Positions 39,211 to 50,149 of a stretch of 64,000 bases of DNA are shown one piece after another (positions within the stretch are counted from its first letter, which is position 1; every line of letters starts with the position of its first letter). The notes under the pieces are model-generated. The model did not search any database. It was given only the letters and a program-made list of their open reading frames with translations, and was not told the origin of the DNA. This DNA is from Galbula dea (taxonomy: Eukaryota; Chordata; Aves; Piciformes; Galbulidae). The stretch spans positions 3,038,001 through 3,102,000 of the forward strand of contig VWZX01001949.1 of the NCBI GenBank assembly GCA_013399015.1, in the 5' to 3' direction. The translations under genes were made by a program, and so were the position numbers.

Positions 39211-41119
39211 CAAGGGTCAGACCCTCAGGTTACAATTGCAGTGGGAATATAATTCATCAAAGAAGGGACAGCTGCCTCATGTGCAAGACTGCTGCACAAG
39301 CAGGAGAAGAGAGAGCAGAAGGAGGTTCTCCTCCCTCTTTGCAGGTTAAATTGCTTTTGATCAAACTGAATGTTTTTGAGTCTAACAGATATTATGACTC
39401 CCCTCCTTTTTAGATGAGAAGGTAGGAGAGTTAAGCACATGTATCCACCCAACATAAAGTGCTGGTGCTCTGAGTAGTCAAGTTTCAGTGACTGTTATTA
39501 TGGGAAAGGTGTGTGGGTATGTGTGAGCGAGTGCAGGAGAGAACACCATAGGAATACAATAAGGAAAACTTCATAAGCTGACTAAGTCAGCTAGAATAGG
39601 CTGACTAGGATGGAAAGAGGTCACATAGAGTCCCAGAATGTAAGGGTAAGCCTTGGGGTGCTAAGATGGGTCTGGAAACGGCCTCCGATTGCTCCCATGC
39701 TCAGGGATAGCAGTCTTAGTACATTTTTGTAAATATACAGAACTGCATTCAAGATCTCTCTCTTCAGTTTCTCTTCCTAATTAGAACTGCCCATAATATC
39801 TGAGACTGGCAGTCTATACAGCTCATGTTTCTATCCCAAAATTATTGTATCTAAACATGTCACAATTGGTCAAGTTGGTGATGTAATATTTTATCCTCCT
39901 AGTCCATACCTAGATGCTAATTTCTGCTTTTCAGTTATCCAAGCCAGCAAGAACACTGATAAGGTTTTCAAAGAGATAGTCTTGGGAGACCCTTGCCCTT
40001 AGATCATCTTGTGCACCGTGCAAGTGCTGTACTCAGAAGGAAAGATAGGAAAAATAATTATTCTCCTTCATACCTCTGTGCCACAGGGAGTCAAGCAGCA
40101 CAAACCTGCATGCCAGGGCCCTTTCACTGAAAACCATCTCTAGTAGACTTATCAAACCAGGCAATTAATGCAACTTTTTTATATTCCTAAGGATCCCCCA
40201 CAGCAATCTCTGACACAGACACACACAAACACACATATTCAAGTGATACTCTCCTATTACTTGATGTGTAAGGATGGACAAATGAAGAAGTACAAAGTGT
40301 TAAGAGATCACAGCGATGACGACAGTCACAGATGTGCTGATGTCAGGGGATGATACCTGGCATAGCTGAATTCAGCTAATATATCCTGCTGAATTGCACT
40401 GGGGGCATGGTAAAGATATGTGTGCATGAAATAACATCATACTGTATGTAAGGATATTTCATCCCTTTGTGGTGTAGCAAAACCAGTGAACTCGGCTAAC
40501 CTTCCAAACTGCTTGTAGACAGTTTTGGTGATAAAGAAAATGGAATGGAAGTGCCTTGTAAATTATTGATATCACATATCGCATGTGAACTTTTGACATG
40601 CTTGTCTCCCTGCTGTCTTTCACTGCATGCCATAATCCTTTCCTTTCCTGCCAGATTTCAGTCTGCTCCACGTAACCCTTACTATTCCTCCAGCAAGGGA
40701 ATTTAACAGAATCATAGATTTAGTACATGAGTTGCATTTTATAAATCATTTCATTGCTTCTGGCAAGCAATCACTTAACTTGTTTTAGCTCCTCGCATTG
40801 ATTCTCAGGATTTTGTAGGTCTCAGCCTCAGTAACAAGACTCTGACTTTGGTTAAAGAAGTCACTGAAAAGGGGAGCATCCAGATCTCTAAGAATCTTCA
40901 GGTATGAACAATTTTTTCAGAAGAGCTCAGCTGTCTTTAAGCCTCTGTGGAATGGTCAGATGTTTAAAAGTGCCCAATGCCTTGGTAGCTCCTGCTACAC
41001 TACTTCTAGGTAGAATTTAAAAGCCCATGAGTTGATTTATTTGGAGCCTCTGGACGCAGTGGTGAGAGCTGAGGTCTCTGAAAAATTCAGCTGTATTTTA
41101 TCAACAAGGTCTACTAAAG
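39211..41119. other. No gene seen
   Basis: Unique-looking AT-rich sequence. A (CA)-rich string lies at 40217-40237. A short agaatcatagattta string at 40709-40723 resembles the reversed CR1 terminus but is not extended by CR1 sequence. Confidence 0.45.
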
Positions 41120-41184
41120 AATAAATATGATGGTCTGAAACTAATTAAAAAAAAAAAAAAAAGAAAAAGAAAAAAGAAAAGACC
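41120..41184 (+). repeat. A-rich tract preceded by AATAAA
   Basis: AATAAA at 41120-41125 is followed 21 nt later by 16 consecutive A (41147-41162) and then A-runs separated by single G. This could be a simple A-rich repeat or the poly(A) tail of a retrocopy; I recognise no gene in the 300 nt upstream. Confidence 0.75.
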
Positions 41185-43349
41185 TAACATGGAAACTTCC
41201 CATGTTACCTTTTCTGTTTCAGTTTGCTGGGAGCTGCACTAAAATGGTACCACTAAGGAAAAACCTTGACAGGAAAGTTTCTATCAACATTTGAGTAAGT
41301 GAAAAAATAACTGGATAATATCTCTCTTAATATATATGTAGTTGTGTTGATTTCAAAATTTCATTCTAAACAAAAGTCAAGTATTGACTTCACTTGAAAC
41401 AGGAAACACCACTACTTGTTGCAACAGGGATTACATGTTTTGCTTCTCTAGATGAAATTCTGTTGTATCAGCTGGTTTGGCTGCAGACTATTCTAAATAA
41501 TTTGAAAAATTCTCAAGTGCTACTTACTGTGTTTTCATTGTTATATACAATACAGCAGACTGACTGAAAGATAAGATGGTCTTGGACCAAAGAATGAAGT
41601 CCAAAGAACCATTAACCACCTGATATCAGTTTGATAACCAAAAGCTCACACGGCATAAGTCCAATAAACAGGGTTATTTCTACCCCTCTTGCCTCAGGAT
41701 GCAATACCCCAAAATTTCAACATTTTTGAGTGTGAATATAAAATTCTTAGATTATAATTAGGATAATAAAAATACATTTGGTACAGAATTTTAATAATTT
41801 CTTTTATATGTAGCATTGCTTCACATCCACACATCTTAAAATCAACAGATGACCTTGAAATGGGGTAGAGGACAACCTGGTATCTCCTGACACCAAAGAC
41901 AAAACTGACTCAGTAATGCTTTGGACATCAGTTACTAAGCATCAAATATGTAAATATCATTATCAAGGTGGACAAAATTCTGAAATGACATTTCAGAAGC
42001 ATTAGGGAAAAAAAGTTAATTGATTAAAGTATAGAAACCAACATATGATAACAGGAATATTGGACACATTGGCCCAAGGGCTTCCTTGTTGCTTACTATG
42101 GGGTACTTTTCCCATTGTTCTGCTATTTTTATGCTTTCTCCTGTATCTGTGGGAACTTTCCCCACCTCTGCTTAAATCTTCCTTACCCTTCTACACTCTT
42201 CTCTCTAGATGGACACAGAGTACTGAAAGAGGAACCCTGCTTTTTGTGCTAACCACTTCTTCATTCAAATTACCTTTAAGCTCATGAAAATTGAGGTCTA
42301 AATAAAGCTGGAATACAGCCTGAAGAGTTGTAATAAAAAATGCCTAATGGTTTCTGCAGGATGTCAATTAACCTGGTTCATGAAAGGAAGATATTTGATA
42401 ACTCAGTGAATATTCTAGGCATTTCAACCCTACAGGAACTTAACTATTTTACATAGAGTACTCTGTAGAAATCCTCCACTGGATTTCACCCTCTAATGTC
42501 TACAAAATAAAGGCAATACATATTCTTAGCACATAAGCAATAAATAGGAAACGTTCCAACAGACTAGATCTTATGGGATACACATTAGCTTCCACAATAA
42601 AAGAACACAAATCAAACCCAGCAGCTGAAGAGCAGATGACTGAATGATTATTCAAAGCCTCTAATGAAATAATACTGTGAAAGGCATTAGACAGATTGAT
42701 TAGAGCTCAGCTGACTGACAAAACTGCCCACTCTGACCACCATTAGAATCAATCTACCTAGGACTATTTCCTTGTCAGTGTGCACTGGTGTGTGCATCCA
42801 CATGCACATGTGCTTGTGCGCTTTGTTGCAAATTATTCATTGCTATTTCTTTATAGTGTAAAAAAGTCTAACTTCATGCTTTAGACTTCACTATGAATAC
42901 TCTTTCAAGGCAGGACACTCATTTTCAGTACATCTGACTATCATTTCAATTAACACATTTATCAGTGTACTTACAACATGCAAAGGGAAGTGAAGATCCT
43001 TTAAAAGAATGAAGCAAGATGAATCAAACCTCTCACTTAGATTAAAAAAGGAGGCAAAACTAAATCATTATCACAAGATAATACTGAGGAGAAAGAACAG
43101 TAAGAATAGAAATGAAGATTGGATGCTTATACCATTAAGGAGGATATTCAGAGAAAAAATGAGCTAGGATTGAAAAGAAAGCAAGATCAAGATCTTATGC
43201 TATATAAATTCTGCCAGTTCCCTTTGTTTTAGCAGAACCCTGCCAACAGCCACTAATGATGGCTTTGACCTGCGGTCCCAGAACCTGTGTATTTCAGATA
43301 TACCTCGAGAGCAAAATTTAGAATTTGTTCCTGGAAACAAAGACAAAGG
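41185..43349. other. No gene seen
   Basis: No recognised elements. An alternating purine/pyrimidine patch at 42787-42820 includes the 10-bp palindrome gcacatgtgc (42804-42813). Confidence 0.5.
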
Positions 43350-43990
43350 CAAAGTCTTGCATGAGGGTTGGAATAATTTCAAGCAACAGTACAGGTTAAG
43401 TCTGAATGTCTGGGAATCTGCAAGAAAAGGACTTGGGGTGCTGATGGACAAGGAGTTAACATGTCTGCCAAACAATAAGCTGCATCAGTAAGAACACAGC
43501 TGACAGCTTGAGCAAGCTGATTTCTCCCTATATTTGCACTTGTGAAGATTAAGTACATGTCTGGATTACCCTTTTCAGTTTTGGGCTTCCCAGTACTAGG
43601 AAGTTACCAACAAGTTCATCAGAGACCTGCTAAGATGGTTAAGGACCAAAGACTACAATGTATAAGATAAAGGCTCCAGAAGCTGAACTTGTTTAGGTGC
43701 AGGAAAATAAGGCTAAGGGGAATCAGGTTAATATTTCCAACTACCCAAAGAGAGTTTAAAAAAGAGATGAAGCCAGACTAAGAGCTGACAGTCACAAGAT
43801 ACAGAAAATGGAAATTAGAAATACCAATTAGCAGTAAGGGAAAAATTTTTCACAGTGATGGTGGTCAAACATTACAACAGAGACTCATAGAGGCTGTGCA
43901 GTCTGCATCCTTTGAGATACTCAAAGCAAGACAACATAAAGGCTCTGAAGGACCTAATTTAACATTGATGTCATGCTGCTTTGGCCTCTG
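43350..43990 (+). mobile_element. Old CR1 LINE fragment (late reverse transcriptase and 3' UTR)
   Basis: The decayed CR1 coding order is visible. The segment at about 43431-43455 reads GLGVLMDKEL, matching the CR1 'DLGVLVDxxL' block. Next is cagttttgggcttcccagta (43578-43597), the counterpart of 'VQFWAPQ'. The piece aggaaaataaggctaagggg (43702-43721) corresponds to 'KRRLRG'. The sequence gaggctgtgcagtctgcatc (43890-43909) reads EAVQSAS, as in the CR1 'EVVESPSLE' block. The frame is repeatedly broken and the 3' octamers are lost, so the copy is older than those at 4950 and 48955. Confidence 0.75.
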
Positions 43991-45744
43991 GAGTTCCCTT
44001 TGAATTGTATCTTAATATTATATTAGAAAAGAATAGAAATGAAGTGTAGGGAGAAAATCAGAAATGTCATGGCACAAAATAAGATTCAAGAATCAAGGAA
44101 TATATAAGACAGTCAGAAAAGAGGTGCCTAAGTTGAATACTAAGTCAGGCCCAAAGAATCATCATTTGATTTTAATAGGCTTAACGAAGACAAACTTCAT
44201 CTCACTTTGGAAATCAAAGCCCTGCAGGCTTCTAGTAGTGAAGTAAATGAAGACAAGAATAACCTTGAGCTCCAGTCACACTGTATTTACTCATTGCTTA
44301 TTTAAGACATAGGAACCTATTGTATATGGCTGCAATTTGTATTGCTAATTATATAGAAATACAGTTACATATTGTGGCTAATTGCTGGAATATACATCCT
44401 CTGAAGCCATTAGGAGTGTTACCACTGACTTTTTTGAAAAGTCTAATTTAGCCAGCTGAATTATCTGTCTCATCTTAGTAGGCTCATCTCAGCAGGTTCT
44501 TATAATGTTGCCCTTTGGAGGAGGTTCTCTCTGTACAGAGAGCTTGGGGAGCCTAACCTAAAGGAGATGCCCGGTGCTCTGTGAAAATACTGCCCTTTCT
44601 TTCCTCCTTGATAAAGACAGGGATGATGATAATTGCCTACCTCCACATTTGATGTGCAGATTAGTTGACATAAGAGCAATTTAACACCAGGAATTCTAGC
44701 ATATCTTTTCCATTTGCCAGAGAGTAAGAAGAGCCTTGTTGAAAGATTGGAAGGATTAATTGGAGGAAGGATTACTGACCATTAAAAAGCCAACTTTTCA
44801 ACAATATCAATTAATATAGTGGGTTTAGGGCTGTTTGACTACCCTGGAAAAGGAACTGTATTTAAAGGAGGTCCACTTAATTAAGGTTTGAAGAGACCAG
44901 TGAGAAGATAGGCAAAAAAACCTTAACAAATATTGAACATAGGAATCTAGTCTGTAGTAAGGTAGCTACAATGAATGAGAGAGTGTGTTGAGTTTTCCTG
45001 TCTGTCACTGAGTGGTTACATAGGTACTTAATGGTTTATGAAATATCACAAAGAGATTTGAAGAACCACATGAAATAAAAATTCTAGAATATAGTAAAGG
45101 CACTGCAATGTTTGTGAGGTAAAATACAGGCACTGCAGCTGTATTATGAAGTTTATATAACAATGTTATATATTCTTACAAATATGCTATGTATTTTATT
45201 CTACTAAAATAGACTTGTTGTTGTACCATTAAGGTAAATGAGTAGGGAAGGAGAAGGGGCACAAGTATTTAGTTTCTAGAACAGAATTACCACTTTGCAA
45301 ACAGTTCAGAAATACAAAGAAGAAAGACTTGCAGATGGAGAGAAAAATACAAGAGAGAATTGGGTCATAGAAGATAATGATCAATGCTGTCAAAGACAGC
45401 TGAGGGTGGAGTGCTGGTTAGAAAAAGATGATTAGTCAGTTCAGTTAGGGCAGTGCCAGCAGAGCTGAAGGAGGGGTCTGGGGCCTCCAAAAGTTGGCTG
45501 TAAATATAGCATTTAATATGTGTAGGGTGGAAAGCAATGGGTTTTGATAAACTAAAACTAAAGCAGGGCTATATTTATAAAAAAGATGCCACTGAGAGGA
45601 GAAGGAGCATGAAAGAGGGAATGAGAATAGAGCTAAAGGAAAAGAGGAAATAGGTGGGGATGGCAACAGTAAACAAAAGAGTAAGGATGTCATGTCCCAC
45701 GTCTGGGGAGAAGGGAGTGACTCAGATTTGAAAATCCCCTTCAG
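43991..45744. other. No gene seen
   Basis: Only a perfect 16-bp palindrome (ctctctgtacagagag, 44527-44542) stands out. The open frames at 44064-44246 and 45445-45693 are short and featureless. Confidence 0.5.
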
Positions 45745-46101
45745 TGTGGACTAAGGTGAGATAGCAGTAAAGGTCCACACATAAACACCAATCTTAATGG
45801 AAGATTTTTATAGAACAAATACTCTATAAGCATTAGCCCTTCACAATTGCATGTGCCTCTAATTATTAGCCCTGGTATCCCTGGATTGGTCGCAGTACCT
45901 CTGCTGCGATTGGCTCCAGCTCCTAGAGCAGTTGCCACGCCTAGAGTGGTTGTCATGATGTGGCCCCAGTTCCTGAAGTGTTTGAGATATTAGAAAATCA
46001 AAAGAAGTGACATCAGACCCTTCCCAAGACTTTCATTTTCTGTATATCTCAAGGCACTGTCTGGGCTTACTGCATGGTCACTTGGGGGCTTGTCCCTTAC
46101 A
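45745..46101 (-). mobile_element. LTR-like block with CCAAT and TATA motifs (tentative)
   Basis: Read on the minus strand, this 357-nt block starts TGTAAGGGACAAG and ends TTAGTCCACA, giving TG…CA ends as in LTRs. It contains two CCAAT boxes (45909-45913 and 45885-45889) and a TATAAAAAT about 75 nt further on (45812-45804). No polyadenylation signal was found after the TATA, no target-site duplication flanks the ends, and there is no neighbouring retroviral gene. A solo LTR of a family I do not recognise is the best guess; a host promoter is an alternative. Confidence 0.3.
45804..45812 (-). promoter_or_regulatory. TATA-like box downstream of two CCAAT boxes
   Basis: TATAAAAAT on the minus strand, about 75-105 nt after paired CCAAT boxes. 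The spacing is typical of a pol II promoter or an LTR U3 region. Confidence 0.3.
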
Positions 46102-47555
46102 AGGGGCTAGATAAAGCAAAAGTTACTGAAGGAAGGAACTGTTGGTTATATTTTATCTGAAATGCAATATTTAATATGGAGAGGCATCAATGAAATCTTG
46201 TGTAGAGAGTAAAGTGGAAAAGAAGGCTTAAGAAATGAATGGCCTCCAGGAACGTGTGATATAATTCACATGAAGAAGCTTCAGCAGGCTTCACCAGAAA
46301 AGTAAAATAAGGAAAAGCAAGAGAATGATTAAACTCAGAGCTGAAGAAGGAAATCACCATGGGACTCTATTAAAATTACTGCTGGGACAGCCAGCTGGAG
46401 CTACCTTGCTCTCCAAGGCCTCCACAAAGAACACTTGAAACCGTGTGCTCTGACTAGCACTGAAACCAGATCCAGCTGTCATGGCTGAGGCTATGGAGCT
46501 GCTTCTCTTTGTCTGAGGGGACATTATGCAGCTGTGGGCAGTCTCATTATTTGTTGCAATCATTTAATTCAGGCTTTCCAAACACTGGAGTCATATGGAC
46601 ATTCATCAGACATGGACCTTATTTTACCTGAAGCCAGGCAAGTTTGGCACAGAAAGGTGGTCAAAAATATGATTATCCTCCATTTGCCATTCACCCTCAA
46701 GCTGTGTTGAATTTCTTCTGGCTGTCTGGACAGACAACCAAAGCAATGTGCAGATGCAGACAAAAAAAAAAATACACCTATACTGTACAGAAGAAGCCTT
46801 TTATGAGTCAGACAGCAGCAGCCTAAAGGTTGTTCTGTTGATTTGCCAACTTGTGTGTTAGCTCTGGCAAATTGTGTCTCCCATCAACGAACTTTATTAC
46901 AGTCTATTCAGATCCTTGCATCTGTTTAGGATCTCAGCACCTCAGTTGCCCAACTTCCTGAAGTGTACCAGGCATACACACCAGTGTTTATCAAGTCAGG
47001 ACAGCTTTTGCAAATGCATTGCTGTGCACAGACTTGAATAGGGTGTTACTCATCTCTTTAAATTAGGTTGTCACTGTTGGCTGGGTTCCTGTTACAGTTG
47101 CTGAAGATCTGGTCAATACAGCCAGAAGGCATCAGTCAGTTTATTCTAAAGTAGACACCCACATTTAGGCCAGATGAATCATGCCATAGGTATTATGGAT
47201 GGTATTGACTGGTTCTCCATAAACACAGCTGAAGCCCAGAAATCTGCCTCAAAGGCAAACACTTATATTTTAGAAATCTTGAGTTAAAAACCAGCATCCC
47301 ACTGTTGGGTCACTGTGACATGCACCATAATAGGGGGCAGTTACACGACACATGGGGTTCAGAGTGATAATCCAGATGCTGGGAGGTTCACATAAACTTC
47401 CAGGAGGAAGGAGGAACTCATAGCTGTACAAATGGTTCGAGATCATCATTTCAGTGCTGATCTCACCACAGACTTCATGTGCCACCTCCTCTGCACACTT
47501 TTGTTTCTCACATGGATAGAATGACATTCCAGTTTCCAAACTGTTCTCTCACCTA
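46102..47555. other. No gene seen
   Basis: No recognised gene or repeat. Chance frames only (for example 47270-47539 on -, 89 codons). Confidence 0.5.
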
Positions 47556-47645
47556 TGTAGACAGCAAGTTCTTTAAGGGCTTAGCACATTCAATCTTGTA
47601 TGTTGTTTCAAACTCTAGTTGCCACTGTGATATGAATAAATGATG
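47556..47645 (+). mobile_element. Possible L2/MIR-type 3' tail
   Basis: The strings gtagacagcaagttctttaa, ggcttagcaca and atatgaataaatgatgg fall in the same order as the conserved 3' end of old amniote L2/MIR-type elements (gactGcaAGctCttTgaGgg, then the AGCACA block, then an AATAAATga tail). A short internal part is missing. Very old and only tentatively assigned. Confidence 0.4.
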
Positions 47646-48954
47646 GAGAAGCCACAACAGCTAGTCAGGAGAGCTTTTAGTCCCAAGAATGATTGCCCTT
47701 TCAGCTAAGAATAGTATGTTTTCAGATTTGATTTCTTTCCTTTTTGTATGTGTTATTGTTGTTGCTGCTGAAAAGAACTGATTTATTTCAATATGTTTTC
47801 TCTTGTTTAAAAAATGGAAGCTTAACCTGTCCTCTTTCCTGAGTAAAAGTAACCCTACAGGGTATGTAATAAATATTTAAAATGGATAATTAAAGGAGGA
47901 GGAAAAAATCATGTCACGGAGGGATAGCAAAAATTTTATGTCAGAGCAGTGACAGCTTTTGTTGTCTCTGCCATCAAATAGCTGAACTCAGGAGGGCTGC
48001 TGCATGCAAATGAAGTCAAATGAAATACAGGTGTCCACATCAGGAGCATCATCTTCACCAGAGTGGTAGATCTGTCCCCTCAGCACAGAGGCCAGGTGGT
48101 GGATCTTGAGTGCTCCCCCATTTCTAATGAATGGTCCCAGGAGGACAAGGTTCAGACTGGTTAATGGCACAGTGGGGAAAATCTTGCATTGCACCTTCCC
48201 TCACTGCCTTAATTTTGAAGTAGATTTCCTCCATTGCTGCTGTCAGGCCAGCATGCTTCTCCAGTGATGGAATTTATTTTATACATGTTTTAAATCACAA
48301 GAGAGAGCAATTATATGCTGATTAGGAGAAGAAGCTGTCACCATCCTATCAGGTAGCTGCTCCACACCTGTCTTGAAATAAAATGCTGGGCCTGAGCATT
48401 AGTTGCAGCAGAGAACTGTGATGCCAGCCTGGCAGGAGAGAGCACCCTTCCAGAACCACTGTTTCCCACTTTGGCTTCTCAGTAAAAAGGCTTCAGTTCC
48501 CCTCTTCACCCCTGGTTGCCAGGAGAGTTGCTTCAAGTGACTGTCCTGGTACTTTTTTCCCAGGGAAACTGAGGCATGATTAAGTTGAATATTTTATTCA
48601 CCTTTTGCTGGGAATCTGTCAGAGCAGAGAACTAGTCCTGGCTCTCCAAAGACACAGTAGCACTCTGGCCATTGACCATTCTTATTTATCACAAAGATCC
48701 AGACTCACAGTTATTCTCTTCTCAGCACTACGTCAATACATACCTTCCTGCAAGGAGCCTGCAGTTTTGCATTCTCACCTTTTCCATATGTTCTGAAATT
48801 CCATTGATTCCCTGTCACAGACCATGGCTTTCCATATTCCCTAAAGTTCAATGGGACAAGAAATAAATTATTTTGAGCACCAATAGGAGAATGTAACCTA
48901 GAAATGATTCCTCCCAGTTCAAAGTACAAAGTACATGTTTGAATTGCTTTTCTC
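47646..48954. other. No gene seen
   Basis: Mostly featureless. A minus-strand open stretch at 47991-48194 has coding-like third-position GC but no ATG start and no recognised family (see findings). Confidence 0.45.
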
Positions 48955-49580
48955 ATCTGTTGATTGATGATGCAAAACTGGGAGGAGTTGTTGACACACC
49001 AGAAGGCTGTGCTGCCAGAACACTGCACTCCTGGATAGGCTTGAGATCTGGGCACAGAGGAACCTAATCAAGTTCAAGAAAGATACATGTAGGATCCTGC
49101 ACCTAGGGAGGAATAACCCCATGCACCAGTACAGCTTAGTGGTTGACCTGCTGGGATACAGTTCCATGGAGAAGGACCTGGGAGTGCTGGTGGACAATAA
49201 GTTAACCATGAACCACCAGTGTGCTCTTGTAGCCAAGAAGGCCAAAGGTATCTTGGGGTGCATTAAGAGTGTGATCAGCAAGTTGAGTGTAGTTATCTTC
49301 CCCATTTGCTCTGCCCTAGTGAGGCTACATCTAGAGTATTGTGTCCAATTCTGGGTTCCCCAATTCAAGAAAGACAGGGTACTACTGGAGAGGGTCCCAC
49401 AGAGGGCTACAAAGATGTTTAGGGGACCATCTCTCTTACAAGGAAAAGCTGAGAGACCTGGGGTTCTTCAGCCTTGAGAAGAGAAGACTCAGAAGGGATC
49501 TTATAAATGCCAGTTTCTTTTCAGTGGTGCCCAGGGGCAGTGGACACAAAGTAGAACACAGGTAGTTCCACCCAAACATA
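48955..49580 (+). mobile_element. CR1 LINE, left part of a split copy
   Basis: This is the reverse transcriptase tail of a CR1. Blocks in order are gatgatgcaaaactgggagg (DDAKLGG, 48966-48985), KDLGVLVDNKLT (49172-49207), ILGCIK, VRLHLEYCVQFWVPQFKKDR (49319-49378) and LFSVVP-like sequence near 49510-49530. It stops at cacccaaacata (49569-49580), where a different CR1 piece begins. The missing remainder of this same element resumes at 49881. Frame breaks show it is inactive. The 149-codon ORF on the opposite strand (48919-49368) is a shadow. Confidence 0.93.
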
Positions 49581-49880
49581 GGCGGGTGTAGGCCTCTTCT
49601 CCCTTGTGACTAGTGACAGGACTATAGGGAATGGGCTTAAGTTGTGCCAGGGTAGGTTTAGATTAGATATTAGGAAGAATTTCTTTACTGAAAGAGTGGT
49701 GAGATATTGCAATAGGCTGCCCAGGGAGGTGGTGGAGTCACCATCCCTGGAGGTTTTTAAGAAGCGCATAGATGTGTTTCTTCAGGGGATGATTTAGGGA
49801 TAAGAGTAGTGTACGGCTATTGGTTGACTAGATGATCTTGAGGGTCCTTTCCAACCATAATGATTCTGTGATTCTGTGAT
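49581..49880 (+). mobile_element. Second CR1 3' fragment inserted into an older CR1
   Basis: It starts abruptly with ggcgggtgtaggcctcttct, a position about 300 nt from the end of a CR1. It then continues with ggtttagattagatattagg (49653-49672), aggctgcccagggaggtggt (49714-49733), tccctggaggtttttaagaa (49745-49764), gatgatcttgagggtccttt (49831-49850) and the terminal attctgtgattctgtg (49863-49878). These blocks belong to a different CR1 subfamily from the flanking sequence. The flanks join perfectly if this segment is removed, so it is a 5'-truncated insertion, in the same orientation as its host. Confidence 0.88.
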
Positions 49881-50090
49881 AAGGAAAAACTTCTTCTGTG
49901 TGAGGGTGACATTGCACTGAAACAGCATGTGCAGAGAGGTTGTGGAGTCTCCTTCTCTCGAGACCTTCAAAAGCCACCTGGGTGTGTTCCTGTGCAACCT
50001 GATCTAGATGAACCTGCTTTAGGGGGGGGGTGGGTTAGAAGATACCCAGTGGTCCCTTCCAACCTCTACCATTCTGTGATTCTGTAATGG
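49881..50090 (+). mobile_element. CR1 LINE, right part of the split copy
   Basis: Sequence resumes exactly where the left half stopped: aaggaaaaacttcttctgtg, then agaggttgtggagtctcctt (49935-49954), cttccaacctctaccattct (50056-50075) and the terminal ccattctgtgattctgt. The piece contains a G9 run near 50023. It ends in a 3' UTR type (GGTCCCTTCCAACCTCTACCATTCTGTGATTCTGT) that differs from the inserted copy. Confidence 0.9.
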
Positions 50091-50125
50091 TGTAAATCTC
50101 TAACAAGCTACAACCTGATAGCAAA

Positions 50126-50149
50126 TGTGTATATATATAAAAAAATATA
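50126..50149. repeat. Short (TA)n / A-rich tract
   Basis: tgtgtatatatataaaaaaa followed by tata; simple sequence just after the CR1 end. Confidence 0.85.

Noticed and set aside
40709..40723. agaatcatagattta string resembling a reversed CR1 end
   Set aside because: Only a dozen bases match and no further CR1 blocks follow.
44527..44542. Perfect 16-bp palindrome ctctctgtacagagag
   Set aside because: Short and isolated; expected occasionally by chance in 64 kb and not linked to any element.
48919..49368. 149-codon ORF on the minus strand
   Set aside because: Antisense shadow of the CR1 reverse transcriptase at 48955-49580.
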